DNA of 64,000 nt from Stereum hirsutum FP-91666 SS1 (Eukaryota; Basidiomycota; Agaricomycetes; Russulales; Stereaceae): contig NW_006763140.1 of the NCBI RefSeq assembly GCF_000264905.1, positions 296,713-360,712 of the forward strand, given 5' to 3'. Made by a program: the position numbers and the translations under genes. The notes below the pieces were generated by a model, which saw only the letters and a program-made list of their open reading frames with translations, did not search any database and had not been told where the DNA came from. This document shows positions 13,487 to 25,434 of the stretch, piece by piece (position 1 is the stretch's first letter; each line of letters opens with the position of its first letter).

Positions 13487-15118
13487 ATGGCACAACACAT
13501 CACTTCATTCTACCCCCCACAGCGTCCAAAATCGGCCGCCTCCAACTCAAGCTGGGGCTCCACGCAAACCCTCGTCCCGCACGCGTCATGGCCTGGCTCG
13601 TTCACTTCTACACCTCCCCCGTGGTCTTCAAGTTCAACTTCAATGTCAACGACGTCGATGTTGAAACCTCAGGCGCATTTGAGCAGCGTATTGGCTGCTA
13701 GTCCGCCTGCTCCGGGGCTGATGAATTCAGCACGGAGCGCGAGCCCTTATTATCCCCAACCGGTCCAATATCATCCTCATTCGCAACAGCACCACCAGCA
13801 CCACAAACAGCGCTCGTCCACGTCCGCATCAGACTCAATACCCATCCCCAATGGCGTCCCCATCCCACCCAACGCACCCCAACTCCCACCCCAAATCCCA
13901 CCAAACGCAATCCCCGCACCCATTCCACCTCAACTCCCAATCCCCGAAACCAACAACACCTATCTCACGCGCGACAACCTCCCCTCCATCCTCACGCACC
14001 TCTCCACCCGCATCCAAGTCCACTTCGGCTTTCACGTCCGGCTCGTCGTGCATGGAGGTTTCGTCGCTGTTTTTCATCAGAGTTTGAAATCGAGGAGGTC
14101 GACGAGGGATATCGATTTTTTGATGAGGGCGTTTGTAAAAGAATATGGGTGCGTTGGGCCGGCAGGAGGAGGACATAGGGTTCCGGATGCGGAGGCGAGG
14201 TTGTTGAGGTGTATAGAGGAGACGGCGCGGAAGTTTGGGTTGGGGAAAGACTGGATGAACTCGCATGCGGACGTAGCGCTGCCTATGGCGTACGAGTACG
14301 TCGCGTTCATTTTGTTTCCATCTTCAACTGCATCTCAATCTTTCATTACTCTTTCCTTCTACTCCTACGTCTCCCGCTCGTCGTCTCATCTCACCTTACC
14401 CCCGTGCCCCATCATCGCAATCACAACCCCCCACCCCATCCACAGCCCCTCCGGCGCCCTCTACGACCCCATCCACACCTCCGCCCTCTCACCCTCCAAC
14501 ATCCAAACAAACACACTCTTCACCTCTCCCTCCCTCACCCTCATCTCGACAACCTGGCCCTGGTCCATCGCGCTCAAACTCGTGCGTTTCCAGAAAGACG
14601 ACCCGCGCGATATCGCAGCCATGTTGAAGCTCGGGTTCTGGAAGGCGGGCATCAGGTGGGACGAGGGAAGGTTGGAGGGATGGATTAGGGAGTGTTGTCC
14701 GGAGGTGGGACCGGCGTTGGGGTTTAGTGATATTGGAGTGGGAGGGAATGGAAGGGATAGGGTGTATTGGCCGAAGAATCAGTGGGCGATGTGGCAACAG
14801 GAGAGTAAGAAGATGGAGGTCAGGAATAATATGGTTCTTGCGTTGGATATGGCGTATGGAGGGAAGGATGCGAGGGCGTATGCGAAGCATACGGAGATGG
14901 TGCATGGGTATTCGCCGCAGCCACAACAACCACCACAACAACAACAATCACCTCCACAGCAGCAGCCATTGCAACTGCAACTGCAGCAGCAGCAACAGTC
15001 GCAACAACAGCTAGTTGTGCCCCCGCCGCCGTCTATGGCTGTATGTTATCCACCGACGCAGGTGAAGTATGGTCAGCCGCAAGCGCAGCTGCAGCCGTCG
15101 AGGACGAGGATATGGTAG
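13487..15118 (+). CDS. Nucleotidyltransferase-fold protein, Gln-rich tail
   Basis: Probable minimal-nucleotidyltransferase-fold protein, function unknown. Exons are 13487-14295 and 14446-15118, giving 493 residues. The 150-nt intron has no in-frame stop, so the frame reads through it, but canonical GTACGT and CAG ends and loss of homologous character inside it support removal. Residues 1-130 are Ser/Pro-rich and disordered. Residues ~165-200 carry VVHGGFVAVF, a spacer, then STRDIDFLM, the GG-x(n)-DxD arrangement of this fold. Later, ALKLVRFQKDDPRDIAAML matches the lysine/aspartate segment typical of AbiEii- and DUF6036-type nucleotidyltransferases. The C-terminus (about 60 residues) is Gln/Pro low complexity. 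The family assignment rests on motif pattern only; substrate cannot be inferred. Confidence 0.72.
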   Translation: MAQHITSFYPPQRPKSAASNSSWGSTQTLVPHASWPGSFTSTPPPWSSSSTSMSTTSMLKPQAHLSSVLAASPPAPGLMNSARSASPYYPQPVQYHPHSQQHHQHHKQRSSTSASDSIPIPNGVPIPPNAPQLPPQIPPNAIPAPIPPQLPIPETNNTYLTRDNLPSILTHLSTRIQVHFGFHVRLVVHGGFVAVFHQSLKSRRSTRDIDFLMRAFVKEYGCVGPAGGGHRVPDAEARLLRCIEETARKFGLGKDWMNSHADVALPMAYEYVAFILFPSSTASQSFITLSFYSYVSRSSSHLTLPPCPIIAITTPHPIHSPSGALYDPIHTSALSPSNIQTNTLFTSPSLTLISTTWPWSIALKLVRFQKDDPRDIAAMLKLGFWKAGIRWDEGRLEGWIRECCPEVGPALGFSDIGVGGNGRDRVYWPKNQWAMWQQESKKMEVRNNMVLALDMAYGGKDARAYAKHTEMVHGYSPQPQQPPQQQQSPPQQQPLQLQLQQQQQSQQQLVVPPPPSMAVCYPPTQVKYGQPQAQLQPSRTRIW

Positions 15119-16812
15119 GCATTCTTTTTGCAATTGCAATTGGGAGTCTTGCTTGTCGTCGTTGTCGGTGGCCCGTCCATGAACCTGCACTTCCCTCCTT
15201 CCTACGCCACATCACTATACACCTTCGCGTCCGTCGCTTCCATCCATTCCTGGCTCCATCGTCCGTATCAATGCATGCTCCGCTTTCAAGCTATCGTTAT
15301 TCGCTTTCGCGCTGTACATATCTCAACCCTTCATCTACATTGGTTCCATATCCATATCTGCTCGCTGTTGTCGTCATCGTACTGTATATTATATCTTGTT
15401 TATTTTTTTCTTCGGGCGTCTCTTCCTCTTCGAATCCCTCTTCTTCGTTTGTGTTTGTGTTGAGGCTTGTGCTTGCCGTCCTCCTTGCCCCTCGCCCCTC
15501 GCCCTTGCCTTCGTTACTGTTAATGCTGTTCTCAGACTATCCCCCATCCCTCTCTGCATCCCTCTCACGGCTCGAGAGCTCGATACCTCGCATCCCATGG
15601 ACCCGTTCCCCATTCTTGATACCACCTCCACCCTGACGATACACGACTTTTTACGATAGAACGACCGGAGTTCATTTCTATTACGGTTGGATTGTGATGT
15701 GTGTTGTGTCCTTGGACTGTTATGTGCCACACTTTACGCTTTATGCTTTAGTTACGCTTCGTGTTTCATGCTTGACGCTCTACTTACGCTTCACGTTCAT
15801 GTTTATTTTGATACTTGACGACCTTCGGCATTTTGATTTTGGATTTGCTTTCTCTTGGATTTGCTTTTCTTAGGATTCCTGCCATCTAATACGTATCTCA
15901 CTAGTACTTCGCTCATGCCCTCTGCTATACTGGCCCAGGTCAATCACACTCAAAAGTAGCGTACATTCTAGTCTGTATACTGTTACGCTTTGCTTATGCT
16001 TACGGTTGTTGTGCTTTACGGTACCAGTGTGATACTCCGGTTTTGGTTTTGTGTCAATGATGAGTTTTAAACCATTTTTGTGACTACCCCTCCACACAAC
16101 TGTTCCGTCTACCTCTGGGTGACTTTCTATAGCAGTCTACTAGGAATGTTTCTAGACGCACAGATGCACAAATACGAGGCTCTAAGCCAATCAAAAATGG
16201 TCCTGAGCCTCTTTTCAGTGTTCTATGTCTCTAGAACGTGCACAAACCCCCTACGGAAAGTCACCCTCTCCCACAACAAACACCATTTCCGTGCCGCTCG
16301 GTTCGGTGGTGGTGAACAAAGCGGAAGATAAGCCACGTGGCAAGTTTCAGCTTCCGCTTAGTCTCCGTCCCGGAGGAGCTCTGAGGTCGTCGTTTTCCTT
16401 TTGTTTTCCTTCGTTCTTCGGCTTGGAACGTATTTCCTCCTGCTTTAATGAATTATACGCCCTTTGATCTTTGCGAGTCAGAAACGCTCTTGCTTATCCT
16501 CGGCAGTCCCAATCGGAATGCGTCGATCTAGCCTGCCGAGAGGACTAAACACTGTTGTCTATTCTCCACGTAGTCCCCCACTGGCCTGTATCTCTAAGAG
16601 CTCCCTTAAGTACTGTGCATCAATTATTTGTCTTGGAACCAACACCTAACGATGACTCTGGACTCCGGTATCTCTCATGCTAAACACGTCTAGTACGCGT
16701 GCCCGGATTTCTCGCGCCACCGAAACTCTCTTTAGACTGATAAAGCTGCGAGTCTCAAGCGATCGTCTCATCCTGCTTGTCCCCACTCACTCCAGCTTAG
16801 ATCGTCTGTCGA
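15119..16812. other. Intergenic, no gene seen
   Basis: 1.7 kb between the nucleotidyltransferase-like gene and the BTB gene, both on the plus strand. It is T/C-rich and presumably holds the 3' UTR of the first and the promoter of the second. Open frames here lack motifs. Confidence 0.5.
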
Positions 16813-17775
16813 ATGGTGTGTATTTCCTTTCATCTTTCAAGCCATTTTTGTTCATGTTCTCTGTCGCACCCCTCGGACCAGAACGCCACCTCGAGCGAGT
16901 CAGACTTCGAAGACATGGCAGGCATTTCATCCACGATCTCATCCCTCTATACCGCCGAACGATCCATGCCTCCTTCCCCCGTTGACCCTTCTGTCGAGCT
17001 TTTTGCTTCCCTCGAGTCCCCTCTCGCGAGCTCTACACTCTCCCCGAAGTCATCGAGTGATAACACTGGTATCCCTCCTACGCAGTTTCCTCGGCACGAA
17101 AGGTTCTGGTTCCGTGATGGTAGCGTGATATTCGTCGTGAGCTTTCTGTCTCTTCCGCCCCCACTTCCGCTTGGAGCAGCCTTTACGTCCGGTTAACGCT
17201 CGTAACACAGGTGAAGAACACGTCGTACCGCCTACATCTCTACCTGTTCGAATTGCATTCCACGAAATTCGCGAAGACTTTCCTACTTGATCATACCGAT
17301 ATCAACGAGCCGATCGTGCTGGAAGGCATCGATGAAGAAGATTTCGATGCCTTTCTGAACGTATTGTACCGCATGTGAGCCCTCCCTGCCCATCGAACAT
17401 GCCCTTTCCACACTATCTGACTTTGGGCCACTCTCTTCTTCGCTCAGTTCCTACACCTCGAACCCGTCCCAAAGCGCCAAAGCCTGGGCGTCCGTCCTCC
17501 ATCTTGCCTCGATCTGGGAGTTCCCTTCTATCCGCCAGCTCGCTATCGAAAGCTTTGAGCCCTCCGCTACGGACGTCGACAAGGTCGTGCTGGGACATAA
17601 GTATGGTCATCATGAGTGGCTTCTTCCGGGGTACTCTGGCCTGGTTGCACGCGAAGAGCCTCTCACTATCGAGGAGGGCACGCGGCTTGGGGTGAGGGAT
17701 GTCGTTGATATCAATAATGCAAGGGAGAAGATCCGAGCGTTGAGTACGCTACTTAGTAAGATTGAGATGACCTAG
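16813..17775 (+). CDS. BTB/POZ domain protein
   Basis: BTB/POZ proteins dimerise and often act as adaptors, for example in cullin-3 ubiquitin ligases. This single-domain form belongs to a family much expanded in Agaricomycetes, mostly uncharacterised. Proposed exons: 16813-16815, 16882-17136, 17211-17374 and 17448-17775, 249 residues. The BTB core starts at FWFRDGSVIFVV (strand 1), then YRLHLYLFELHSTKFAKTF, IVLEGIDEEDFDAFLNVLY, and a helical C-terminal half ending NNAREKIRALSTLLSKIEM. The first coding exon would be the ATG alone, split from AACGCC by a 66-nt intron; an alternative start is the ATG at 16915 inside exon 2. Both keep the whole BTB domain. Confidence 0.85.
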
Positions 17776-18657
17776 AGCTTTCGATGCTCAGCAGGCCATA
17801 TGAACAACTACACCTTCGACAGCACAATGACCACCATCAAATGCACGAACTGTAACAACCACCTATATCTTCCTTCATTCACGACTACCATACCCCCTGC
17901 TCGGATTCTTCCTGCGATGTCCATCATCACGGACCAGGTGAAGAAGCTCATTCCTCGCTCAAATCCTGTACTGGTATCGCCTATCGGCATTAAACCCCGA
18001 CCAACATCAACACGTAATCCACGGAAGGAAGGAAGTTACAAGTAGGCCAAGTGTAACCTCTCAATGGTCGAGCATAGCGCTCTGGGGAGGAGGGGAGGTC
18101 TTGATTGTGTAGAGTGACGAGGGTGTTTGTTTGGTTGCAAATGCCGGGTTTACGCAGACGCATATCGGAATATACTCTGAGGAGTGACGGAAGGGGTGGA
18201 CATTTCAGAGACAGGAGGATGTGTGTTCATGCCACCAGTGCTTCGTAAATCGATTAATTGTTTCTATCAGATACACCTTCTGTATCAATGGCAATATGCA
18301 AGACAGGCGAACATATCTCACAAAGAGTGAAAGTCGCTGAGGAAACTATGCAAGTACAAGGTCCACAAAGCGGGACTCGATGCGGTAATTCGCGGAGAAC
18401 GACCAAGAAGCAACATCTCGCTTCAATCGATGATGCCCAATATTATGACGATGGATGGCTCGGTACGGGGAATAGAAGGATTAGAACGCAGATTTCATGA
18501 TTTATGGATTCAAACAGGTTGTACAGACTTCGGACACAGATACTTCTACTTGCTTGCAACATACACGAACCCCCACCACGCAGCCAAACGCTCCCCAAGT
18601 ATCTCCACCGACACACACTCCACCCCCAACCAGCCCAAGAAAACCGCCATCGGCGCT
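17776..18657. other. Convergent intergenic region
   Basis: About 0.9 kb between the end of the BTB gene (+) and the minisatellite beyond the bromodomain gene (-). It probably carries 3' UTRs; no gene seen. Confidence 0.5.
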
Positions 18658-18787
18658 CATCCACCCATCCACCCATCCACCCATCCACCCATCCACCCAT
18701 CCACCCATCCACCCATCCACCCATCCACCCATCCACCCATCCACCCATCCACCCATCCACCCATCCACCCATCCACCCATCCACCCA
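18658..18787. repeat. Minisatellite, 8-bp unit CATCCACC, ~16 copies
   Basis: An essentially perfect head-to-tail array of the octamer CATCCACC over 130 bp. Because 8 is not a multiple of 3 the array is open in several frames, giving spurious His/Pro/Ser/Thr-rich (+) and Gly/Trp/Asp/Met-rich (-) peptides. It begins one base beyond the TGA of the bromodomain gene (minus strand), so it would be transcribed in that gene's 3' UTR. Confidence 0.95.
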
Positions 18788-18788
18788 C

Positions 18789-21059
18789 TCAATCCAAAGT
18801 CGGCACCACCCCCCTCAAATGCTCCGGCAACAGCTCCTTCCTCATCTTCGCGATCATATCCAACGGCGCCCTCTTCGCCAACGCGATCAAATTCAACCTC
18901 AACTCCTGCTCCAACTCCGCTCTCTCCTTCTCCTTCGCTTGCTCTTTCTGTCCCATCACCACACCCTGTCGCATTCGAATCAACTTCGTGAGCGACTCCG
19001 ACGCCCGCTCGAGTCCTCTGACGAGTTTCTCCCGCTCGCTCTCCGGTGGTCCCGCTCTAGTCGCCGTCTTTCCTGCCCCTGTCGCTCGAGGGCCGAAGAT
19101 CCCCAGATCGGCCTCGTAGAGCTCCTCCGGCGCCGTCACCAACGCTCCCAGATCGATCTTCTGCGACGAGAGCTCGTACAACAAGGTGAGGATGGGCAAG
19201 AGCCGGGTCGAGAGCGAGATGGAGTCTCGGACTTTGGAGGCGAGGTGTTGGGCGTGGGTGGGTGTGTTGATGTTTGCGGTTTGGGCGTTTGGTTGGTTCG
19301 ACAAGAGGGGTTGGGATTGGGGATGGGGAGGAGGGGCCGATTGCGAGGACGGAGAGGTGGAGGAGATGTGAGGAGATAGGAAATGTGGGTTTGTATGCGA
19401 GGGTGGAGACGAGGTGATTGAGGGGTGTAGGAGCTGATACGACGCTACACGGATGAAGGAGTGTAGGTTGGAGGTTAGAGGGTCGATTATAGTACGCTCG
19501 ATGTATTGAGGGAGAGGTTCGCCGAGCGGGTAGTGCACATATGTCTTCTTCTCTTCCGCTACATTTCGATGTCGATGAGCATCTAAATCTCTAAGAGGCT
19601 GAGGCCGAGAATCGGAGTCGACCTCCATCTATACGTACTCAAGATCAACAAACACGAACAATGACACGAAGACGAAGACCCAAAACATACCTTAACATCC
19701 TCCTCCCGATCAACGACCATATCGTCCCCATCCCTCTCTTCGCCATTCACCCCTGCCTCCTCACCCACATCCATCTCTTCATCGTCCTCCTCGACCTCGA
19801 ATCTCCCAGCAGGACCCACAAACTCCGCCAAACTCCTAACCAGCGCAAGACCGTCCACACCTCCATACACCACCTCGCTCAACCACGCCTGCGCATCTCT
19901 CGCCCGCCTCTCGTTCCAATATCCCGCTTCCGTCCCGAGTTGGACGTCCATAGCGGTTTCCTGCCCCGCTTGTCCGGCATTGGGTCCTCCGTACTGAGGG
20001 TTGGACTTGGAGTTGGGTTGAGCAGCAGCAGTAGCGGGAGTCGCGCCCGTCCCGTTCGTGGCGGCATCGACGACCGACTTGCGAATGGCATCGAACAGCT
20101 TCGCCTGTGTATCCAACACATCCTGCGACGGCCCGCTCCCGCTCCGCCCTCCATTCACCCTCCCATTCTTGTTCCCATTCCCGTTCGCAAACACCTCCGC
20201 CTTCAATCTATCCTCCAACGCAACAAACCCTCCCCAATCCGTCGCAACCAGCACTCTCTCCCCTCCTTCCCCTCCTTCTCCCGGTCCTCCTACCGCACCA
20301 GCACCACCCTCCGCACCCTCCCTCTCTTCCGTCTCAACCGCCTTCGCAAAATACGCATTCGGATGCGCACCCCCATTCCACGCCCAAACCCCCTCCCCAT
20401 AAAACTCCCTCTCCCGATCTTTCTTCGTCCGCGACGGCGCGTGCCTTGTTATCGCCCAGTGCGCGTATCGAGGCGGTTTGGTGGCGTAGGTGGGTTGTGT
20501 GATCGTTGGCGTGGCGGAGGTTGAGGTGGTGGTGGTGACGGGGGTGGGATTGAGGGCAGTGGTAGTGATGTTGGAGGTGGAAGCTGTGGGATTGGGAGTG
20601 GACGACTTGGAGGGCGAGGCGGTATTAGGTGCGACGGGGAGCGTATAAGTGGACGCTGACGAGGTCGGCACGTTCGCGTCGACGGCAGCGGCGGCCTCGA
20701 CCTCCTTCGGAAACGGAAGCACGAACGTCCTCGGCGTGCGATACTTCGACCTAGGAATCTCAGGAACGGGGACATGAACGCGCGACGGGAGGTTTTCCGT
20801 CACTGTGCTCGCGATGGGCAAGACATCGCCCACGGTTGGAATCTGCGCTTGAGCGGATGGTTGTTGTTGTTGTGTTGGCGCTTGCTGAGATTGAGGTTGC
20901 ACTTGTGACTGTGGTGGTTGATACTGAGGCGCAGAGACTAGTTGAGGCTGAGCTAATGATGCCGTCTGGAATGCAGCAGGCGGCAAAGCCTGTACCGGCG
21001 CAACCGGCGTCGCAGTCTGGCTCGTCACCGCCGACGGTGCTTGCGTCGGCACATGAAAC

Positions 21060-21091
<32 letters not shown>

Positions 21092-23242
21092 GGTCTGTTG
21101 TTGTTGCCATGCATACTTCGGCTGCGTCGTAAACGGCGACTGTGGCGGCGGCACGCTCGTCGTCCTCGACGCTCCACCGCTCCCACTCGCGTTCGTGGGG
21201 GCCGGGGCGGAGGTTGGTGTGGGCCCGGAGGCGAGTTGTGGGATGTGGATGGGGGTGAGCGCGGGGATTGAGAGGCGGGGTGGGGGGACGAAGACGGAGA
21301 GGATGGAGAATGGGTCGTCGACTGTGATCGATATGAATGATGAGATACGGCGGATGTGTTGGTTAGGAAAAAAGGAGGAGTGGTGAAGGAATGAGTACGC
21401 ACGTTCCGCATACGCTAGACTCCCATCCGGGGCTAACGGCGGTCCTCCCCTCTCCATCCGCATTCTCTCCTTCTTCGTCCTATATTTCTTGCCTGTCGAT
21501 ACACATAAGCACAAGTGATCAGCCATCGCGCATTATCCCATATCGAGAGAGAAAAACGGGCGAAACAAAGGGGTGGTTCGAAACAAAAACGGAGGAAGAA
21601 CCGAAGGAAAGGATCGCATGTGGAGAAAAGACTACACGCCGCCAGACCGAGCAAAAAGTGAATGAAATAGAAACGTACCCCTCATCTTCATCTCCAAAAC
21701 CACCCTCGCCCACTCACTCCCACTCGGAAACCTCCCCACCCCCTCCTTCCACCCCGGCATCCTCCCCCCCTCCTCCAACCCCTCCGCTAACATTGCCGCA
21801 CCTGGCCCCCCTGCACCCTTCTTCCCTCCTCCTCCTCCTCCTCCTCCCCCTCCTGCACCTCCTCCAACGCCGCCGCCTCCAACGCCAACGCCAAGTCGAT
21901 CTCGGTCGGTATAGTGGTGAGAAGAGGAAGAAGGATACGCATGATGCGAAGGCGTAAACGCATCTTTCGCAGAGAGCGTGAGCGCCGCATCGGCATTCAT
22001 GGCTGCTCGTCGTCGGCCGTATCCTGTCGTTCCCGTCCCTGATCCTGAGCCCAAAATTGGAGTTCCGGCCATGGCAGACGCAGAGGTGGGAGCGGGGGAG
22101 CCAAAGCCAGCGCTCATACCCCGCCCTACGCTCGCTCTCATACTCTCCCTGCCTGCTCCCCCACCCATCCCATCTGCAATAAAATCCTCTCCATCCACAT
22201 CAACCTCATCCGCCCTTCCTCCCAAACCGGTCGAATGTCCATTGAAAGCAGCAGGCGAAGGCTCCACATCCCTCTCCACATCGACCTCCCACTCCGTTTC
22301 GAACTCAATCACCGTTCCCCTCGCCCTACTTATCGCCTCATTCCCCCACGCGCCTATGCGTTCCGCTTCGGAGTGATAGAGCGTTCCGGGGGGGTTGAAG
22401 GTTTTTGCGTTTTGGAGGGTTAGGTTGAAGTCTTGCTGTTTTTTTTGTGGGTTTGTGTTTGTAGGGTGGAGGGAGGAGGGTTTGTGAGTTAGTGAGTTGG
22501 ACGAGACCGAGAGGAAGTGGGGAGTTAGTTAGTGCCGAGGGAAGGATATGACAACGAAGCGAAAGAGGCAGAAGGATGGTATGCGTATGTAGTGTGTGCG
22601 AGATGTGGACTTGGGACGCACCGAAAACTCATCCAAACTCCTATACCGTCCCCTCTCCACCTTAACCCCCATCGTCCCGAAATCCATAGGATGCGCTATC
22701 GCGTCGCGATAGCCCGGGACGAGGTCGGGGTTGACGGGTTCGAGGAAGAAGGCGTACGAGTCTTTTCTGTTTTATTGTTGCACGCACCGTTAGTATACGC
22801 ACGCATATATCAAGCGTTCCCGCGCGACGAGAGGACGAGAGGAAGAAAACCATCAAACGCACTTCTTAATCTTCCCAATCAACCCCCCCAACACCTCCCT
22901 CAACGGCTTCAACTTAATCGGCCTCGGCACCTTCTGCTGCTGCGCCTTCCTCCTCGCATCCTGCAACGTGCTTCCTTTTTTCGCTTTTAGCTCCTTGAGG
23001 GTTTTTAGGGAGGGGATTGTGAGGCGGAGGCCGGAGCCGGTTCCGGAGGGTGCGGTGAGGATGGAGGGTGTGCTGGTGGGGCCAGGGATGGAGGGTGTAC
23101 CGGTGTGGCCAGGGATGGAGGGCGTATGCGTAGCGGCGGGTGGACTGGATGCAGATGCGGAGTAGGACGCTGGAGTCCCGAACTGAGAATGGGAATGGGA
23201 GGAAGGACCGGCTTGGGGAGTTGAGGGGGGTGAGTAGTCCAT
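18789..23242 (-). CDS. Large bromodomain protein (BRD7/BRD9-like bromodomain)
   Basis: Acetyl-lysine reader, probably a nuclear chromatin-associated protein. Minus-strand exons: 23242-22863, 22766-22622, 22435-21679, 21492-21403, 21321-19691 and 19628-18789; all junctions are GT-AG and in phase, 1280 residues. The bromodomain (about residues 110-210) starts [19 protein letters not shown], continues [18 protein letters not shown] and AHPMDFGTM (ZA loop), and ends [19 protein letters not shown], with the acetyl-lysine-binding Asn in [10 protein letters not shown] resembles BRD7/BRD9 more than BET proteins. The rest is low complexity: Gly-rich, poly-Gln (about 11 consecutive Q), Ser/Thr/Pro-rich, an acidic patch, then a helical C-terminal region of ~280 residues. 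The fungal equivalents of BRD7/9 sit in SWI/SNF-type complexes; membership here is inference. Confidence 0.88.
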
Positions 23243-24633
23243 CCTGGTGGGTGGTAGGATTAGCCGAGGTAGACACTGTAGAAGTTCAAACGTTCAAGTA
23301 CGGACTTAGTTCAGTTCGGAGCGGATACAATGGATGTCTCTATATCTGGGTTGATGGTGATAAGTCGATGAATATATACCCACGCCCAGAAAAACAGGGC
23401 GGGAGAGATGTGGCCCAGTGTTTCGTGATAGGTCGGGTGTTCGTATACTTTCTTCTGCCTCTGTTTATGTCGATGTCAGAGATTTCTCATACGTGGAAAC
23501 TTTTATCGACGAGAAAGCGAAAGCTTCGACCATTACCGTAAAGACCGTTCAAAAAAAAAATCGCTGAGCAGATCAGCTCACCTCTCGAGCAGTCCGAGCC
23601 TCCGTATAGAACTCAGCCCTAGCTCTCGTAGTCTAAAAATCATAGAAAGAGACTGTATAAGCATGCTGTATGCGTTTCTGGCTACAATCGGTGGTGAGAG
23701 AAGGGAGAAAAGACGGACCTGGGGAGGACGAGGGCGATTTCGAGGTGTGATGTCGTGCAGGCGAAAGCTCGGGAAGTCCCGGGGGGCCACGCCCGGTTCA
23801 TTTGCGCGTGCCGGTGCTCCGGGTGGCGTTTCCTTGGTGGTTGCCACTCCGATGTGTGCAGTGTGGCCCACCGTCATCATCATCGATTCTCCGTCGTTCC
23901 TCGTTGCCCTGTTTCGTGGCTGTTCTTCGTTCCTGTGGTGCAGTCATCGTGCGTTCCTTGTCCAGCAGAAATACGTACGCTGTGCTCTGTGCTGCCGTCG
24001 CTTGCAAAGTCTAGTGCAGAACGTGTGTGCAGGACGTCCGACACCGCGTCCGTTCCTTCTGTCATTCGAAGGCTCAGGCTATGTCCAGCACTTCATGGCC
24101 GCACTCGCCAAGCTTAGAGGACCATCGATGATCGAGAGCTTAGCTTGGACAACGTTCAGACCCTCTTTCAGACTCTCCACCTTACCCCTTGCCGCATCCG
24201 TCCATGCCCTTGCCCTCGTCATCCAGCCCTCCTCCACGGCGATCCCCTTCTCGAGCCTTTTCGACGTGAATGCATGGCCGTATGAGATCATACCAGGACC
24301 TCATCTGACTGCTGACCGTTCCTCTTGTTCCTTTCACCCTCGATATTCAATACCCCGATGACGTTCGTGCCGTGCCCTTTTCTCTTGCGGCCTCTTGTGG
24401 ATCCTTGGTCCTTTCTTTCTCCAGAGATGTCCCGCAAAACGTGATGGGACCATACCGGTGACGCCCAGCATTCATGATGCAGACCTCAGGCCTCAGACGT
24501 CAGCCCCTATCTTCGCTTCGACGCACGTATATAAACCTTCGATTTCTCGTCTTCAGTCTCCCCACCAACACCTCACATCCATCCATCTCATCTCCAAAGC
24601 TCTTCATCACATCCCAAACTCATTAATTCAGCA
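23243..24633. other. Divergent promoter region
   Basis: 1.4 kb between the bromodomain gene (-) and the first lectin gene (+). It contains a 232-codon plus-strand frame and a 70-codon minus-strand frame (24291-24079) with no recognisable motif. A TATA box for the lectin gene is listed separately. Confidence 0.5.
24528..24535 (+). promoter_or_regulatory. TATA box of the first lectin gene
   Basis: TATATAAA, 99-106 bp before the ATG at 24634, followed by a C/T-rich leader. Its spacing fits a transcription start around 24560-24570. Confidence 0.7.
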
Positions 24634-25434
24634 ATGACTCAGATTCAATCGGGCCAAGTATACACGCTCGTGAACGCTATGAGCGGTACCGCCCTTGATC
24701 TCTCTGGGGGCGACAACACCTCCATCATCGGCTTCAACTTCCACGGTGGAGGTAACCAGAAGGTTCGTCTATTATCCTCTCTTCCATGTTCCCCAACCTC
24801 CATCCCTCCCTCCACCCCCCTCCTTCCCTCCTTTATGCTCCTCGCGCGACCGAACTAACCACCCCTCCCCACTATAGTGGATGTTCGAACAAACCTCGCA
24901 AGGACCCTGGACCATCCGCTCCCTCGAGACCGGCAAATACCTCAACATCGAAGGCCCGCCGTCCGATGGCGCCAAGGTCGTGGCGATCGATAACCCCCAG
25001 AACTGGGATATTTGGCATGATGAGCAGGATGGGAGTGTTTTCAGGTGAGTTTGCCTTGACCACTTTCCACTTCCCACATAACGCGGGTAGGTAGTTGAGG
25101 TAGAGTGTGTGTGTGCTGACGGTGGCGCGATGCGATGCGACGACAGACTCTTCATCCCCGGAACGACGTTCAACATCGACATGTCCGACCACGGGAACGC
25201 GACGCCCGGCACGCCCGTCACGCTCTGGGGGAAATGGGAGGGCAAGAACCAGACGTGGAGGATCGAGCCTGGTATGTTTTCTTCTCCTCTCTTCTCCGTC
25301 TTTTCCTCGTTTTCCCCGTCCTTCTTCTCCTTGTTTGGGTCATTGTTTGCTTTCTTGTTCTTGTTTATGTTTTCGTTCAATCTGCGTGATCGTGCTGCTG
25401 ACGATGCACCTTGTACTTGACAGCTCAAAACTAA
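24634..25434 (+). CDS. Ricin B-type (beta-trefoil) lectin, single domain
   Basis: Small cytoplasmic-type carbohydrate-binding protein of the R-type (ricin B) fold. Exons: 24634-24762, 24878-25044, 25147-25271 and 25424-25434, 142 residues. No signal peptide. The N-terminal repeat carries GQVYTLVNAMSGTALDLSGG and NQKW (the QxW element); the middle repeat has QNWDIWHDEQDG; the last has GKNQTWRIEP (second QxW). Length fits one beta-trefoil, as in mushroom ricin-B-like lectins, several of which are reported as nematotoxic or insecticidal fruiting-body defence proteins; whether this one binds sugar is unknown. The first intron falls exactly before the Trp of the first QxW, as in the three related genes downstream. 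A TATA box precedes it. Confidence 0.87.

Noticed and set aside
14461..14947. Minus-strand frames rich in Arg, His, Pro across the nucleotidyltransferase-like gene
   Set aside because: Shadow frames of a motif-bearing plus-strand gene.
18430..19379. Three long plus-strand open frames rich in His/Pro/Ser/Thr across the minisatellite
   Set aside because: They are produced by the 8-bp repeat being open in several frames and by antisense of the bromodomain gene's last exon.
24079..24291. 70-codon minus-strand frame with sensible composition upstream of the first lectin
   Set aside because: No motif, no extending exons with usable splice sites, and it lies within the lectin promoter region.
23663..24361. 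232-codon plus-strand frame in the same spacer
   Set aside because: Amino-acid composition (many Cys, Arg, Ser, no domain pattern) and lack of motifs look like chance in GC-rich DNA.
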